Position numbers and translations under genes: made by a program | Notes under the pieces: generated by a model | What the model saw: the letters and a program-made list of their open reading frames with translations, nothing else | The model's database searches: none | Told to the model about the DNA's origin: nothing | NCBI GenBank assembly: GCA_964035545.1 | Contig: OZ037769.1 | Location: 17,303,633-17,367,632 of the forward strand | Source: Bugula neritina | Lineage: Eukaryota; Bryozoa; Gymnolaemata; Cheilostomatida; Bugulidae | Length of the DNA stretch: 64,000 bases | Direction: 5' to 3' | Shown here: piece by piece, positions 1-14,500 of the stretch | Position numbering within the stretch: the stretch's first letter is position 1 | How the letters are laid out: every line of letters begins with the position of its first letter

Positions 1-1421
1 TGCTCACAGCAACTACTCAGTCCTTCTCTCTATTGATTAGTGACTTGCACTGCAGTCACTGATAGTGGCACACAATGAGCACATTGTACCTCTGTGTAGC
101 CCTAGGTTCTAGCACATACAAGGCTGTGTGTAAGGAGTGGTGCAGCTACCACCCCTAACTCCTGTTGGTTAGAAGTAGAACTCAGTGCTTGTACATAATT
201 AGCCATGTATTATATCATAAAGAGCTGCTAATGGAGTGTTTGTAACTATTAGCTGGAATTAACTGTGCAGTGATTATTTGTGGGGGTATTGCCATATGCC
301 CCTATCTTTATTGGCACAGAAAGTACACAGTCTATTTTAAATCTGATGTAAAAATTAGGCCAATAATTTAATAGTTTATAAAAAGAGGAGGAAACTGTGT
401 ATATAACACATGATGTAATACTAAACAATGTCATACTTTATAGCACAATGTTATCCATTATAATGCATAATATATTATGTTATAAAAAATATATTATACC
501 CAACATAAAGCACGATAAATTATGTAATGTTTTATACTATACTATACTATAATATACACTATAAAGCCTGGATAATTCAAAACTGCATCCTTTCAAATAA
601 ACCGAAAGCTATAGAAACTAAATAACTTTGTGTATCTTGTTCTACCTTCTTAATGAAGCTTTGTTAGATAGTATTTTTACTTTGATTTTTATTCTATTAC
701 GCTTCAAAAACTGTATATTTTTAGGCACTTTTGGTCACTATAGCATGGTGTCATGCACAATACATTATGTTATATAAAATATATTATACCCAACATCTTA
801 AATTGGTCTCTTAATTGACTTTATTAAATTTTATTTTTACCTTGACTTTTATTTTATTATGCTGCAAAGCTGTATATTTGTGGGCACTTTTGGTCACTAT
901 AGCATGATGTCAGAACCCTCAAACCCCTTCTCTAGTTGAGCTAACTCTGAAGAGAATATAGTGCTAGAATCTTAAGAAAATGGTGCCTTGGAAACTTTTT
1001 GATTTTTTTAGCAAAAACACAAACAGGTTTGTGCTCTGATATATTCAAGCATTTTAGCAATTGTTCCTCTTGTTTACATAAGTAAAGCTGAGTTAGTAAG
1101 TTTGTCTTTGTTACATATTCTTTGTTACATCTTTACTCTCTCTACTTGGAATTTGTAATGAAGTAGCCATTTAAGTCTAGACTTGTTATTTATAAGTTAC
1201 TTGAAGCTGTAACTTCTAGTTGTAACAGCTCTCATGGCTATTTGACTAAACATTCATTTTGACTCACTTCTAGTAAACTTAGTAAAGTATATGTGTTAAT
1301 ACTGCTATTTATTTCTAAATCCTGGAGTGGATGAAAAGACCACAGGATAATCTTATTTGTTCATTGTCAATTCACCAGCTCATGTAATAGAAAGAATCAC
1401 AGCTCTACCTCAGTGTGCTCT
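1..1421. other. AT-rich non-coding left flank
   Basis: I find no convincing exon here. The stretch is AT-rich. It contains a diverged local duplication: the segment at about 476-505 recurs at about 767-796, and the segment at about 664-757 recurs at about 825-912 (both share the string cacttttggtcactatagca). No gene, tRNA or recognised transposon end was seen. The sequence similar to 18656 onward begins at about 1422. Confidence 0.6.
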
Positions 1422-2039
1422 ATTAACTTTAACCCTTTGCTCTAGTACAACCAAACTTATATTGTTACAGCTTAGCCATGAATTAGTAAATATTTTAAGG
1501 AGAAGTACCTAAACCAGCCATAGAGCACATTCATTAAAGATCCAAGGCTACAATTTGAAGAAGGGGCTAACCCTACCCATACTGCCTAGCTTCTACCTCA
1601 CTATTCAAGTTTATTGTTATACCCTAATGACTACAGTCTTTGTTATTGACTAAACAAACATGTTAAACTAGATATCAGGGATTATATTACAAACTGGGCA
1701 GCCATAACTTGTGTAATATAACTATAAATCTTTCCATGTATGTATTCATCTATTCTTTATAACTACCACCATATTATTAGCTAACAAAGCTTTTTATTAC
1801 AAGCTATTATTCACATTTCTCACTAGTAGACTACAAACTTTCCTGTTGGGTGATTGCCAAATGTTATTTATAAACTAGAACCAATACCAAAGAGCTGTAG
1901 TGAATATGATTATTCATAACAGCCAATACCAAAGAGCGTACCATTTCGTAACTCATCACGTGATCATGTAACAACTATTACTTGCAGTAGCAATACTAAC
2001 TAGCACGCACTAAGAGGGAAGTCACTGTATCTTCCTAGT

Positions 2040-2142
2040 CAGAGTGGGAAGATAATCAAGTCGGTTTATGGAGGATATTATGTAACATATGCAGATGGTG
2101 AAGAGTATCTCAACTCACCTGCTGTCTTCCTTTGAATTCACT
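2040..2142 (+). other. Putative 5' non-coding exon of copy A caspase-fusion gene
   Basis: This block ends at a good splice donor (gtaagt at 2143). It is conserved in copy B, where the donor is at 19390. The coding ATG lies 420 bp downstream, directly after a possible acceptor at 2562. Short open frames exist in the block, but neither reading can be joined convincingly to the MG start. I therefore read it as 5' UTR or promoter sequence. No promoter motif is certain. Confidence 0.35.
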
Positions 2143-2563
2143 GTAAGTATAATTTATTTAATATATAAATGTAAATGACTAAAGGTTAGTTTCCTTTGGT
2201 ACATATGAACCTGTAGGGGGTAAAATTAAGTCGAATATGAAGACACCTACAAAGTGGGTTAACCTCAAATTGAAAACAACTCAACTCCTCTGTGAGTACA
2301 TGAAACACAAAACACAGAACAATACTTTGGTGTTATAGAATCTCTCAGCAAACTAGCTATATCTAACATTACAGGTCTTGTTTGGTTTTACATTCTTTCT
2401 AAATCGCTGGCTCATGGTATCAGTGGAGATATATTACAGAAATTGCAAATGCTAGCTGTAGTTTGTATAAATGTTTCACCATGTTTAGAGGAATAAACTA
2501 AATAAAATGGTTGTTACAGATGAGAATAAAAATGTGATTATAGCTGTAACCAGAGACTACAGG

Positions 2564-5500
2564 ATGGGTCAACGTAAATCTGTCCCTCAACCTCCACGTC
2601 AGTCTGTGATAAGTTAGTAAACCATATGAATACAAATACTGCAACTAGTGACTATAACAGAAATTATATAATTTTATGTTCTGAAAATAAGGTGCAGTAG
2701 CAGAGAAACTGAGATAGCCTAAGTTCTTTAAGTTTTCTAACAAATTTTGAGTTAAGGTGCAGGTAAAAATTATCATCAAAACATAACTTCTTTGCTACAT
2801 TTCTGACCTAGAAACACAGGTATTTTTCACTTGTTTCATTATGGTACACCTACCTCTGTTTTGACCACAGCTGAGTATATTACATTGCTTGTGTTTATTA
2901 TATAATGTTATATACTGAGTATAATATATATATAGCTATTATATACTGACTTATATTATACTATTCTATAACTATTAGACTAACCTATGTCATATTATAT
3001 TATATAGTATATTATATTAAATTATATTATAGCCTACTATATGACCAATTATAATATATCATAACGCATGCTGCGTACAATACCAAAGTTAATTACTTCA
3101 ATACTGTATAGAGTGTTGAGACATATACTCTGTTATTTGATATCAATGTTATTATTCATATAGTGGTGAATATTTTGTAGAAAGGTACAAGGTGTGGTTC
3201 AACATATCCAGTATAGATGGAGCTGATTATAAGTGGATGAAGAATGATACTACACACTACACTATAGAAGAGATCAAGAAGAGAACTAGACATCATACAG
3301 TGACTCATGTTACACTGGAGGATGACATCCCTCCAAATATGAACACACTGTTTCCTCATCTCACACACCTGAGTGTAGAAGGAGTAAATAGTAGTGCTGA
3401 CTGGACCAGGTATACTAGTGTTATAATATAAAACTATATATTCAATAAGTGACATATTATCTTGTAGTAGAATGTGGAGTAATCTCCCCTCACAATAACA
3501 CTACCTTTAGTAACAACTGTTGTATTATTTACCTGGTTTATTGTATTTCTATTTATTATTCAATGTAATGTGAGTGAATCTCATTCAAACTAATATGTGA
3601 TAATTATATAGAGTTGAATACTGTCACATACCTGTGTGTTATGTTACAGCATATCTTCGCTGAAGAATCTTGAGGTATTGGATATATCAGATAATTACCT
3701 ATCTGAAGGTCAACCTGACAATATATTCACATCCTTACTATCATTGAGAGAGTTGAACATGAGGAACTGTGGACTACCAACTCTACCAAACAGGTGTGTA
3801 TTATATTATAGTGTAGAATGGTACTGCAATAATCATAAGTTATAAATATACTATAAATAGGTAGGAGTTGTATAGTATTTTTTGATATACAATATTTCAC
3901 ACCTGCATAATATGCTACAGCATATCTTCACTGAAGAATCTTGAGGTATTGGATATATCGTGGAGTAAGCTATCTGAAGGTCTACCTGACAATATATTCA
4001 CATCCTTACTATCATTGAGAAAGTTGAACATGAGTTACTGTAACCTACCAACTCTACCAAACAGGTGTGTATTATATTATATTGTATAATGGTACTGCAA
4101 TAAGCATAAGTTATAAATATATTATAGATATGATTAGGTAGAGGTTGTATGGTATTTTTAATATACAGCATTTCACACCTGTATGTTATGTTACAGCATA
4201 TCTTCACTGAAGAATCTTGAGGTATTGGATATATCAGATAATAACCTATATGAAGGTCTACCTGACAATATATTCACATCCTTACTATCATTGAGAGAGT
4301 TGGACATGAGTTACTGTAACCTACCAACTCTACCAAACAGGTGTGTATTATATTATATTGTATAATGGTACTGCAATAAGCATAAGTTATAAATATATTA
4401 TAGATATGATTAGGTAGAGGTTGTATGGTATTTTTAATATACAGCATTTCACACCTGTATGTTATGTTACAGCATATCTTCACTGAAGAATCTTGAGGTA
4501 TTGGATATATCAGATAATAACCTATATGAAGGTCTACCTGACAATTTATTCACATCCTTACTATCATTGAGAGAGTTGAACATGAGGGACTGTAAACTAC
4601 CAACTCTACCAAACAGGTGTGTATTATATTATAGTGTAGAATGGTACTGTAATAAGTATAAATTATAAATATAATATAGATATGATTAGGTAGAAGTGTA
4701 TGGTATTTTTTGATATACAACATTTTACACCTGTGTGTTATGTTACAGCATATCTTCACTGAAGAATCTTGAGGTATTGTATATATCAGTGAATAACCTA
4801 TCTGAAGGTCTACCTGACAATATATTCACATCCTTACTATCATTGAGAGAGTTGAACATGAGTCACTGTGAACTACCAACTCTACCAAACAGGTGTGTAT
4901 TAAATTATAGTGTAGAATGGTACTGCAATAATCATAAGTTATAAATATACTATAAATAGGTAGGAGTTGTATAGTATTTTTTGATATACAATATTTCACA
5001 CCTGCGTAATATGCTACAGCATATCTTCACTGAAGAATCTTGAGGTATTGTATATATCATGGAATAAGCTATCTGAAGGTCTACCTGACAATATATTCAC
5101 ATCCTTACTATCATTGAGAGAGTTGTACATGAGTTGGTGTAAACTACCAACTCTACCAAACAGGTGTGTATTATATTATACATTATGAAGTTGTCTGCAC
5201 TATCTTTATTGAGTCAACTAGACTCTGTGTATACGACACGTCATAAGACAACTACTCTATTCAATCAGATATACTCAGATAGATATGGTATGACAACTTC
5301 TCACTTATTACTCTAATAAATTTATTGACAAATAAATTGTTTTGCTACAAAATGAAAGTATATTGAGACTTAGCTGAGAGTTGTATATTGTAACTTGTAT
5401 AATTTTTAAGGAAGTTAATGAATAGAAGACAACTAACAAAATATTCATTTTTAGCTGTACTTAATTATGAAACTCTCACTGATTTATTATACTGAGATAT

Positions 5501-8500
5501 ATTATAATGTTATACTGAGATATAATAGTATACTATACTGAGATATATTATAATACTATACTGAGATATATTATAATATTATACTGAGATATATTATATT
5601 ACTATACTGAGATATATTATAATACTATACTGAGATATATTATAATATTATACTGAGATATATTATAATATTATACTGAGATATATTATAATATTATACT
5701 GAGATATATTATAATGCTATACTGAGATATATTATAATATTATACTGAGATATATTACAATATTATACTGAGAAATATTATAATACTATACTGAGATATA
5801 TATAATGTTATACTGAGATATATTGTAATGTTATACTAAGATATATTACAATATTATACTGAGATATATTATAATACTATACTGAGATATAATATAATGT
5901 TATACTGAGATATAATATAATACTATACTGAGATATATTATAATGTTATACTGAGATATATTGTAATGTTATACTAAGATATATTACAATATTATACTGA
6001 GATATATTATAATACTATACTGAGATATATTATAGTGTTATACTGAGATATATTATAATATTATACTGAGATATAATATAATATTATACTGAGATATATT
6101 ATAATATTATACTGAGATATATTATAATATTATACTGAGATATATTATAATATTATACTGAGATATATTATAATATTATACTGAGATATATTATAATGTT
6201 ATACTGAGATATATTATAATATTATACTGAGATATATTATAATGTTATACTGAGATATATTATAATACTATACTGAGTTATATTATAATGTTATGCTGAG
6301 ATATTATATAATTTATCTGTATGATATAATATATGTTAAAGCATATCTTCACTGAAGAATCTTGAGGTATTGGATATATCAATGAATAACCTATCTGAAG
6401 GTCTACCTGAAAATATATTCACATCCTTACTATCATTGAGAAGGTTGAACATGGCGGGCTGTGAACTACCAACTCTACCAAACAGGTGTGTATTATATTA
6501 TACATTACGAAGTTGTCTGCACTATCTTTATTGAGTCAACTAGACTCTGTGTATACGACACGTCATAATAAGACAACTACTCTATTCTATCAGATATACT
6601 CAGATAGAAATGGTATGACAACTTCTCGCATATTATTCTAAAAAATTCATTGACAATTAAATTGTTTTGCTACAAAATGAACTCTATTGAGACTTATCTG
6701 AGAGTTGTATATTGTAACGTGTAATTTTTAGAGAAGCTAATGAATATCGAAGACAACTAACAAAATATTCATTTTTAATTATGAAACTCTCACAGATTTA
6801 TTATACTGAGATATATTATAATATTATACTGAGATATATTATAATATTATACTGCGACATATATTATAATATTATACTGAGATATATTATAATATTATAC
6901 TGAGATATATTATAATATTATACTGAGATATATTATAATATTATACTGAGATATATTATAATGTTATACTGAGATATATTACAATGTTATACTGAGATAT
7001 ATTATAATGTTATACTGAGATATATTATAATATTATACTGAGATATATTATAATATTATACTGCGACATATATTATAATATTATACTGAGATATATTATA
7101 ATATTATACTGAGATATATTATAATACTATACTGAGATATATTATAATACTATACTGAGATATATTATAATGTTATACTGAGATATATTATAATATTATA
7201 CTGAGATATATTATAATATTATACTGAGATATAATATAATATTCTACTGAGATATATTATAATATTATACTGAGATATATTATAATGCTATACTGAGATA
7301 TATTATAATATTATACTGAGATATATTACAATATTATACTGAGAAATATTATAATACTATACTGAGATATATATAATGTTATACTGAGATATATTGTAAT
7401 GTTATACTAAGATATATTACAATATTATACTGAGATATATTATAATACTATACTGAGATATAATATAATGTTATACTGAGATATAATATAATACTATACT
7501 GAGATATATTATAATGTTATACTGAGATATATTGTAATGTTATACTAAGATATATTACAATATTATACTGAGATATATTATAATACTATACTGAGATATA
7601 TTATAGTGTTATACTGAGATATATTATAATATTATACTGAGATATAATATAATATTATACTGAGATATATTATAATATTATACTGAGATATATTATAATA
7701 TTATACTGAGATATATTATAATATTATACTGAGATATATTATAGTGTTATACTGAAATATATTATAATATTATACTGAGATATAATATAATATTATACTG
7801 AGATATATTATAATATTATACTGAGATATATTATAATATTATACTGAGATATATTATAATATTATACTGAGATATATTATAATATTATACTGAGATATAT
7901 TATAATGTTATACTGAGATATATTATAATATTATACTGAGATATATTATAATGTTATACTGAGATATATTATAATACTATACTGAGATATATTATAATGT
8001 TATACTGAGATATAATATAATATTATACTGAGATATATTATAATGTTATACTGAGATATATTATAATACTATACTGAGTTATATTATAATGTTATGCTGA
8101 GATATTATATAATTTATCTGTATGATATAATATATGTTATAGCATATCTTCACTGAAGAATCTTGAGGTATTGAATATATCATATAATAACCTATCTGAA
8201 GGTCTACCTGAAAATATATTCACATCCTTACTATCATTGAGAAGGTTGAACATGGCGGGCTGTGAACTACCAACTCTACCAAACAGGTGTGTATTATATT
8301 ATACATTACGAAGTTGTCTGCACTATCTTTATTGAGTCAACTAGACTCTGTGTATACGACACGTCATAATAAGACAACTACTCTATTCTATCAGATGTAC
8401 TCAGATAGAAATGGTATGACAACTTCTCGCATATTATTCTAAAAAATTCATTGACAATTAAATTGTTTTGCTACAAAATGAACTCTATTGAGACTTATCT

Positions 8501-11500
8501 GAGAGTTGTATATTGTAACGTGTAATTTTTAGAGAAGCTAATGAATATCGAAGACAACTAACAAAATATTCATTTTTAATTATGAAACTCTCACAGATTT
8601 ATTATACTGAGATATATTATAATATTATACTGAGATATATTATAATATTATACTGCGACATATATTATAATATTATACTGAGATATATTATAATATTATA
8701 CTGAGATATATTATAATATTATACTGAGATATATTATAATATTATACTGAGATATATTATAATGTTATACTGAGATATATTACAATGTTATACTGAGATA
8801 TATTATAATATTATACTGAGATATATTATAATACTATACTGAGATATATTATAATACTATACTGAGATATATTATAATGTTATACTGAGATATATTATAA
8901 TATTATACTGAGATATATTATAATATTATACTGAGATATAATATAATATTATACTGAGATATATTATAATATTATACTGAGATATATTATAATGCTATAC
9001 TGAGATATATTATAATATTATACTGAGATATATTACAATATTATACTGAGAAATATTATAATACTATACTGAGATATATATAATGTTATACTGAGATATA
9101 TTGTAATGTTATACTAAGATATATTACAATATTATACTGAGATATATTATAATACTATACTGAGATATAATATAATGTTATACTGAGATATAATATAATA
9201 CTATACTGAGATATATTATAATGTTATACTGAGATATATTGTAATGTTATACTAAGATATATTACAATATTATACTGAGATATATTATAATACTATACTG
9301 AGATATATTATAGTGTTATACTGAGATATATTATAATATTATACTGAGATATAATATAATATTATACTGAGATATATTATAATATTATACTGAGATATAT
9401 TATAATATTATACTGAGATATATTATAATATTATACTGAGATATATTATAGTGTTATACTGAGATATATTATAATATTATACTGAGATATAATATAATAT
9501 TATACTGAGATATATTATAATATTATACTGAGATATATTATAATATTATACTGAGATATATTATAATATTATACTGAGATATATTATAATATTATACTGA
9601 GATATATTATAATGTTATACTGAGATATATTATAATATTATACTGAGATATATTATAATGTTATACTGAGATATATTATAATACTATACTGAGATATATT
9701 ATAATGTTATACTGAGATATAATATAATATTATACTGAGATATATTATAATGTTATACTGAGATATATTATAATACTATACTGAGTTATATTATAATGTT
9801 ATGCTGAGATATTATATAATTTATCTGTATGATATAATATATGTTATAGCATATCTTCACTGAAGAATCTTGAGGTATTGAATATATCATATAATAACCT
9901 ATCTGAAGGTCTACCTGACAATATATTCACATCCTTACTATCATTGAGAGAGTTGTACATGGAGAGATGTAAACTACCAACTCTACCAAACAGGTGTGTA
10001 TTATATTATACATTATGAAGTTGTCTGCACTATCTTTATTGAGTCAACTAGACTCTGTGTATACGACAAGTCATAATACAACTACTCTATTCTATCAGAT
10101 ATACTCAGATAGAAATGGTATGACAACTTCTCACTTATTGCTCTAATAAATTTATTGATAATTAGATTGTTTTGCTACGAAATGAAATCTATTGAGACTT
10201 AGCTGAGAGTTGTATATTGTAACGTGTAATTTTTAGAGAAGTTGATGAATAGAAGACAACTAACAAAATTATCATTTTCAGCTGTAATTGTGAAATTCTT
10301 ACTGATTGTTACACTGAGTTATAATATAGAAATTATACTGAGATATATTATAATATTTACTGAGATATATTATAATATTATACTGAGATATAATGTAATG
10401 TTATACTGAGATATATTATAATGTTATACTGAGATATATTATAATATTATACTGAGATATATTATAATATTATACTGAGATATATTATAATATTATACTG
10501 AGATATAATATAATACTATACTGAGATATAATGGTAGTCAATCAACTGTTACCTAGTGATGCATTGTATCATTTACCTGCTCTTTTGCATCAAATAACTG
10601 GGAGGATAACTCCTAAAATATCTATAAATTTTATACAATACTTTGCACAATCTTACATATATGTATTATAATTATTAATTGTATTATGGAACTCCAATGT
10701 TTATTTTTGTGCAAACCCCATTTTTGTAACCTCAAATATATTATTTTATTTTTATTAGCATGCAGAGTCTACAGAAGTTAGAGAAACTGAACATATCAAG
10801 GAACAAGTCCACCAGTTTACCATCTATTGTGTACACACTGAGCAGTCTGCAAGAACTGAATATATGTAATAATAAATCCCTGACATCATTAGATCCTGAG
10901 ATACTACAGCTAACTCAACTTCATACACTGGAGGTCTGGGGTTGTGATGCTCTCACATCTCCTCCACTAGAAGTATGTAAGAGAGGACTAGATGCTCTGA
11001 GACAATACTACACAGACTTGGCTAAAGGTGCTGGTAAAAGTCTACCATTTGCTACTGTAGCTGTGCTGGGTAATACGATGGCCGGGAAGACCAGTCTAAT
11101 CAGAACATTACAGAGTGCTGACAGAAAGAGAGTTCTGACCAACAGAGGGCCAGATGCTGTGAGAGATGAGACAACAAAGGTGTTTAATGTTGAAGAGGTG
11201 GAGGTGGATGGTACAGTACTCCGTGTCATTGATATGGGAGGCCAGGAGGTCTACCATATCACCTATCAACTGACACTGAGACAGAACTGTATTCCAGTCA
11301 TAGTAGTCAACATGGAGCAGTATGATAAGATTTCAAGTGAATCAACCCACAGAGAAGCTGTTAGAAGATTAGCCTTTGATTACATGTCCCACCTCTACCT
11401 GGCTAACCCAACTCTGGGTCCACCAAAACTTATCTTCACCCATGAAGATAAGTTTCAACGTACGGAATTTCAGAAGCTTCGAAAAACCTTTCTAGAAACT

Positions 11501-14500
11501 TCCAATCAACTGTGTGAGGAGATGATTAGAGAAGAGAAAGCGTTGGGTGGAGAATTTGCTCGAATCAAATATTTCAGTGAATCAACTGATGGCGTCTTTC
11601 TTGGTGAGGACATTTTTGAGCTGGGAAAGGATGACAAGTATGAAGTGTTTGACCTGATCAAAGAGTCTCTTCTTCAAAGCAGTCAAAATTTTGTGAAACC
11701 TTTACCTCTGGTCTGGGAGGAAGTGAATGAAAAAGTTCTGTCTATTCCCTCTGTGTACAGCACCTTTGATGAGACACTGAAATACATACAAACAGAACTT
11801 CAACACATTGAGTCAAGTCAGCTGGACATAATCCTCACATACATGCATGACTGCGGCAAAGTCTTGTGGTATAAAGATATCAGCTCTCTCCGGCCATACG
11901 TATTCCACAAGATTTCAGAAGTCACCAAACTCCTCTGTGTCTTGTATCATCATGATCCTAAGATCTGGCAGAGTAGAGTTGACCAGTTCCAGCCATACTA
12001 TTCGCAGACTGAACTACGTGTCGAAAAGCAGGACTTTGAGAAATCCGTCAATGATTTCACTGACACTGGTTTGATGATGCCGTCCCTTCTTTTTTATTTC
12101 GTTGAAAAAGAGACATCATTCAGTAGCTCTAAGGACGTTGAAGTTGCCGTCTGCTTACTCCAGACGTTTCGTTTGCTGCACGGTCCAATACATAGCGAGT
12201 CTGAAGAGCCATGGTTCATTGTACCTCAGTTTGCTAAAAACTACTACAGCACCTCCTATTCCTCACCCAAAGACATACGTCTTCAGGTGGAGACACAGTT
12301 CAATGGTCTAGCCCTGCCACAATATGTCTACCACCAGATGACGGTCGGTTTGTTGGAATCGTTCCCAGATGAGTTTGCTGTGATGGAAGTGAAGAGAAAC
12401 GGAGCCAATGTCTATCAAGATGAAATCCACACACAGCTGGTACATGATTGCAAATCTAGAAAAGTGTCACTTCACGTGTCATCCAATGCTGCCAACATCA
12501 GCAAAGTGTGGGAGAGACTCATCACCACCAACAACAACATCCTTAGACATGTTCTAGAAACCTGGACAGCAAGTAGAGCAGTCACTACATGCTACTGTGC
12601 TCACTGCCTTCTGCTAGGACTTCCTTGTCCTAAGAAAGTACTCCATCCTCCATGGTGTCTTCGCTCCTTGAAACATCCCACACCAAATCCCAGACTGTGT
12701 AGTGGATCTTCAACAACTCTGTGTGGCAGTGAGGAGATACCGAGTGCTTTTCTCTATCCATGTATGTTTGGTTACATTATGGTGCAGTGTGTGTAATAAC
12801 TTTTATTTCTTTCTAATTTACCACATTATTTAGATATGAACTGAGTCAATCCTCCCCATTCCTTGGTATAATTGGGGTAAGAAAAATATAGTGAGTTGGA
12901 ATTATTTATTATATTTTTAAGTATTTCAACTTTTCAGGTGAAACATTGTCTAAGAAAGAAGCTGATAAGTTGGAGAAGTTTGGGAAGGAACTGAATCTTC
13001 GAGGAGCTCAAAGAAGAGTAACTAATTCTGGTAAACACGGAGTTACCAGTTTGTGCAAGCGTGTGTTCTTTTTATGTTAATCAAGTTCAACTTGAGCCGT
13101 GAATGATTCTACTGCGTTTTATTTCATACCATGTCAACAGTTTCTTAGGAATGTGTATCATTTAAAAATTGAACTTTATTTTGCAAGTTAATGAAAGCGT
13201 TTAACTTTACATGGTGAAGCAATGAACGTATATTACTGAGTTACAGCTCAGTACTACTTTGCCGATCTTTGTATTTCTTACTTATTCTGTGATGTGATAT
13301 GAGTCTGTACTTTATAGCTGCTAACAGTAGCCAATCAGATCTCCTGACCTCCGCGATAACAGCCAATGACGATCTCAGTGATCTCTCTGATGACGATGAG
13401 AATCTGTACCCTGATAGAGAGGAAGTTGAAAATATGAAGTTTATAAGACTCAGACTGAATCCCACCAGTAACCCAAAGATAAGACAGCTGTTCTCAAACA
13501 CTGACAAGGTGATCACTTCTAATGGCTATGTCCTTTATTCTTGCCAGTTGTTTAGTTCAGCAGTGACACGTATTTCTCTGTTACATTCAGGTGTTTACTA
13601 TGACTAGAAAAAGAGGAAGAGCTCTGATAATAAACAACATGAACTTTGAGAAGAGACCAGATTTGTGTAGGACAGGTTCAGATGTGGATGTAGAGAATTT
13701 GTCTGCCCTGTTGAAAACTCTCAAGTTTGATGTTGTGACACACGCAGACCTGAAAGCTGAGGTACGTTTTGTTGCTGTTTACTTATCAAGTTAAAAACCT
13801 ACTTCTCTGTTAGTATACAATATCTATATTTATACAGAATACGTTGCAAGGGTTTACAGGTCTTACAGTTTTCATGGACTTTAAATAAAAATTCAATTTA
13901 ACATAAGACTTCCTCCTTCCCAATTTCATTATTTTACTTCCTGTTGTAGGAGATGCTGTCTGCTGTGAAATCTGAGGTGAAAAAAGAGGAACACGAAGAT
14001 CTGGGATGTCATGTGTTGGTTATCATGACTCATGGAGGGCTGAACAACCACATCTTGGGTACAGACCTGAAACGAGTCAAATTAACAGATGTGTATGACC
14101 TTCTGACCCCTTTGAACTTCCCTGGAATGGCTGGCAAACCAAAGGTTGTTATACTGGAAGTCTGTAGTGGAGGTAATCAATTTATAAAACATTTCTGGTC
14201 AGTGCAGAGTTGTGTTCTCTTGAATGTTAAGTATTTGGTAGAGTGTGTTAACTTACAACTAATTTCACAATTATGTAGAATAATTCTTACATATTTAACC
14301 TTGTTTGTGTTCATTATATGAAGTGAATATAAATGTTTTTATATCGCTCACAGAGAGAAGTGACTATGGCCAAAGAGGTATAGACAGATTTGATATCGGA
14401 GAATCACAGAAGGAGGGGGAGAGTATCTCACCTCCACTTGCTAAAGTTCCAGGAGACAAAAATGCTGAGGCTATGAATAGACTGAACTATGATGACCTGC

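Larger units (their letters stand above)
6342..9993 (+). repeat. LRR cassettes 7-9 in 1.7-1.8 kb higher-order repeats
   Basis: Exons 6342-6485, 8143-8286 and 9850-9993 sit at the heads of long repeats. Each repeat has a 144-nt LRR exon, a unique block with the string tctgtgtatacgacac, and then 1.2-1.3 kb of 23-bp minisatellite. The first two units are almost identical, including their long introns, so they are recent duplications. Exons 7 and 8 differ only at two codons (Asp to Asn and Met to Tyr). Exon 7 is preceded by ttaaag instead of ttatag, still a usable AG acceptor. Confidence 0.88.

Noticed and set aside
2040-2142. Open frame (GGYYVTYADGEEYLNSPA) as a coding first exon
   Set aside because: It meets a TGA before the conserved donor in both copies, and its phase does not fit the next exon, so it is treated as non-coding.
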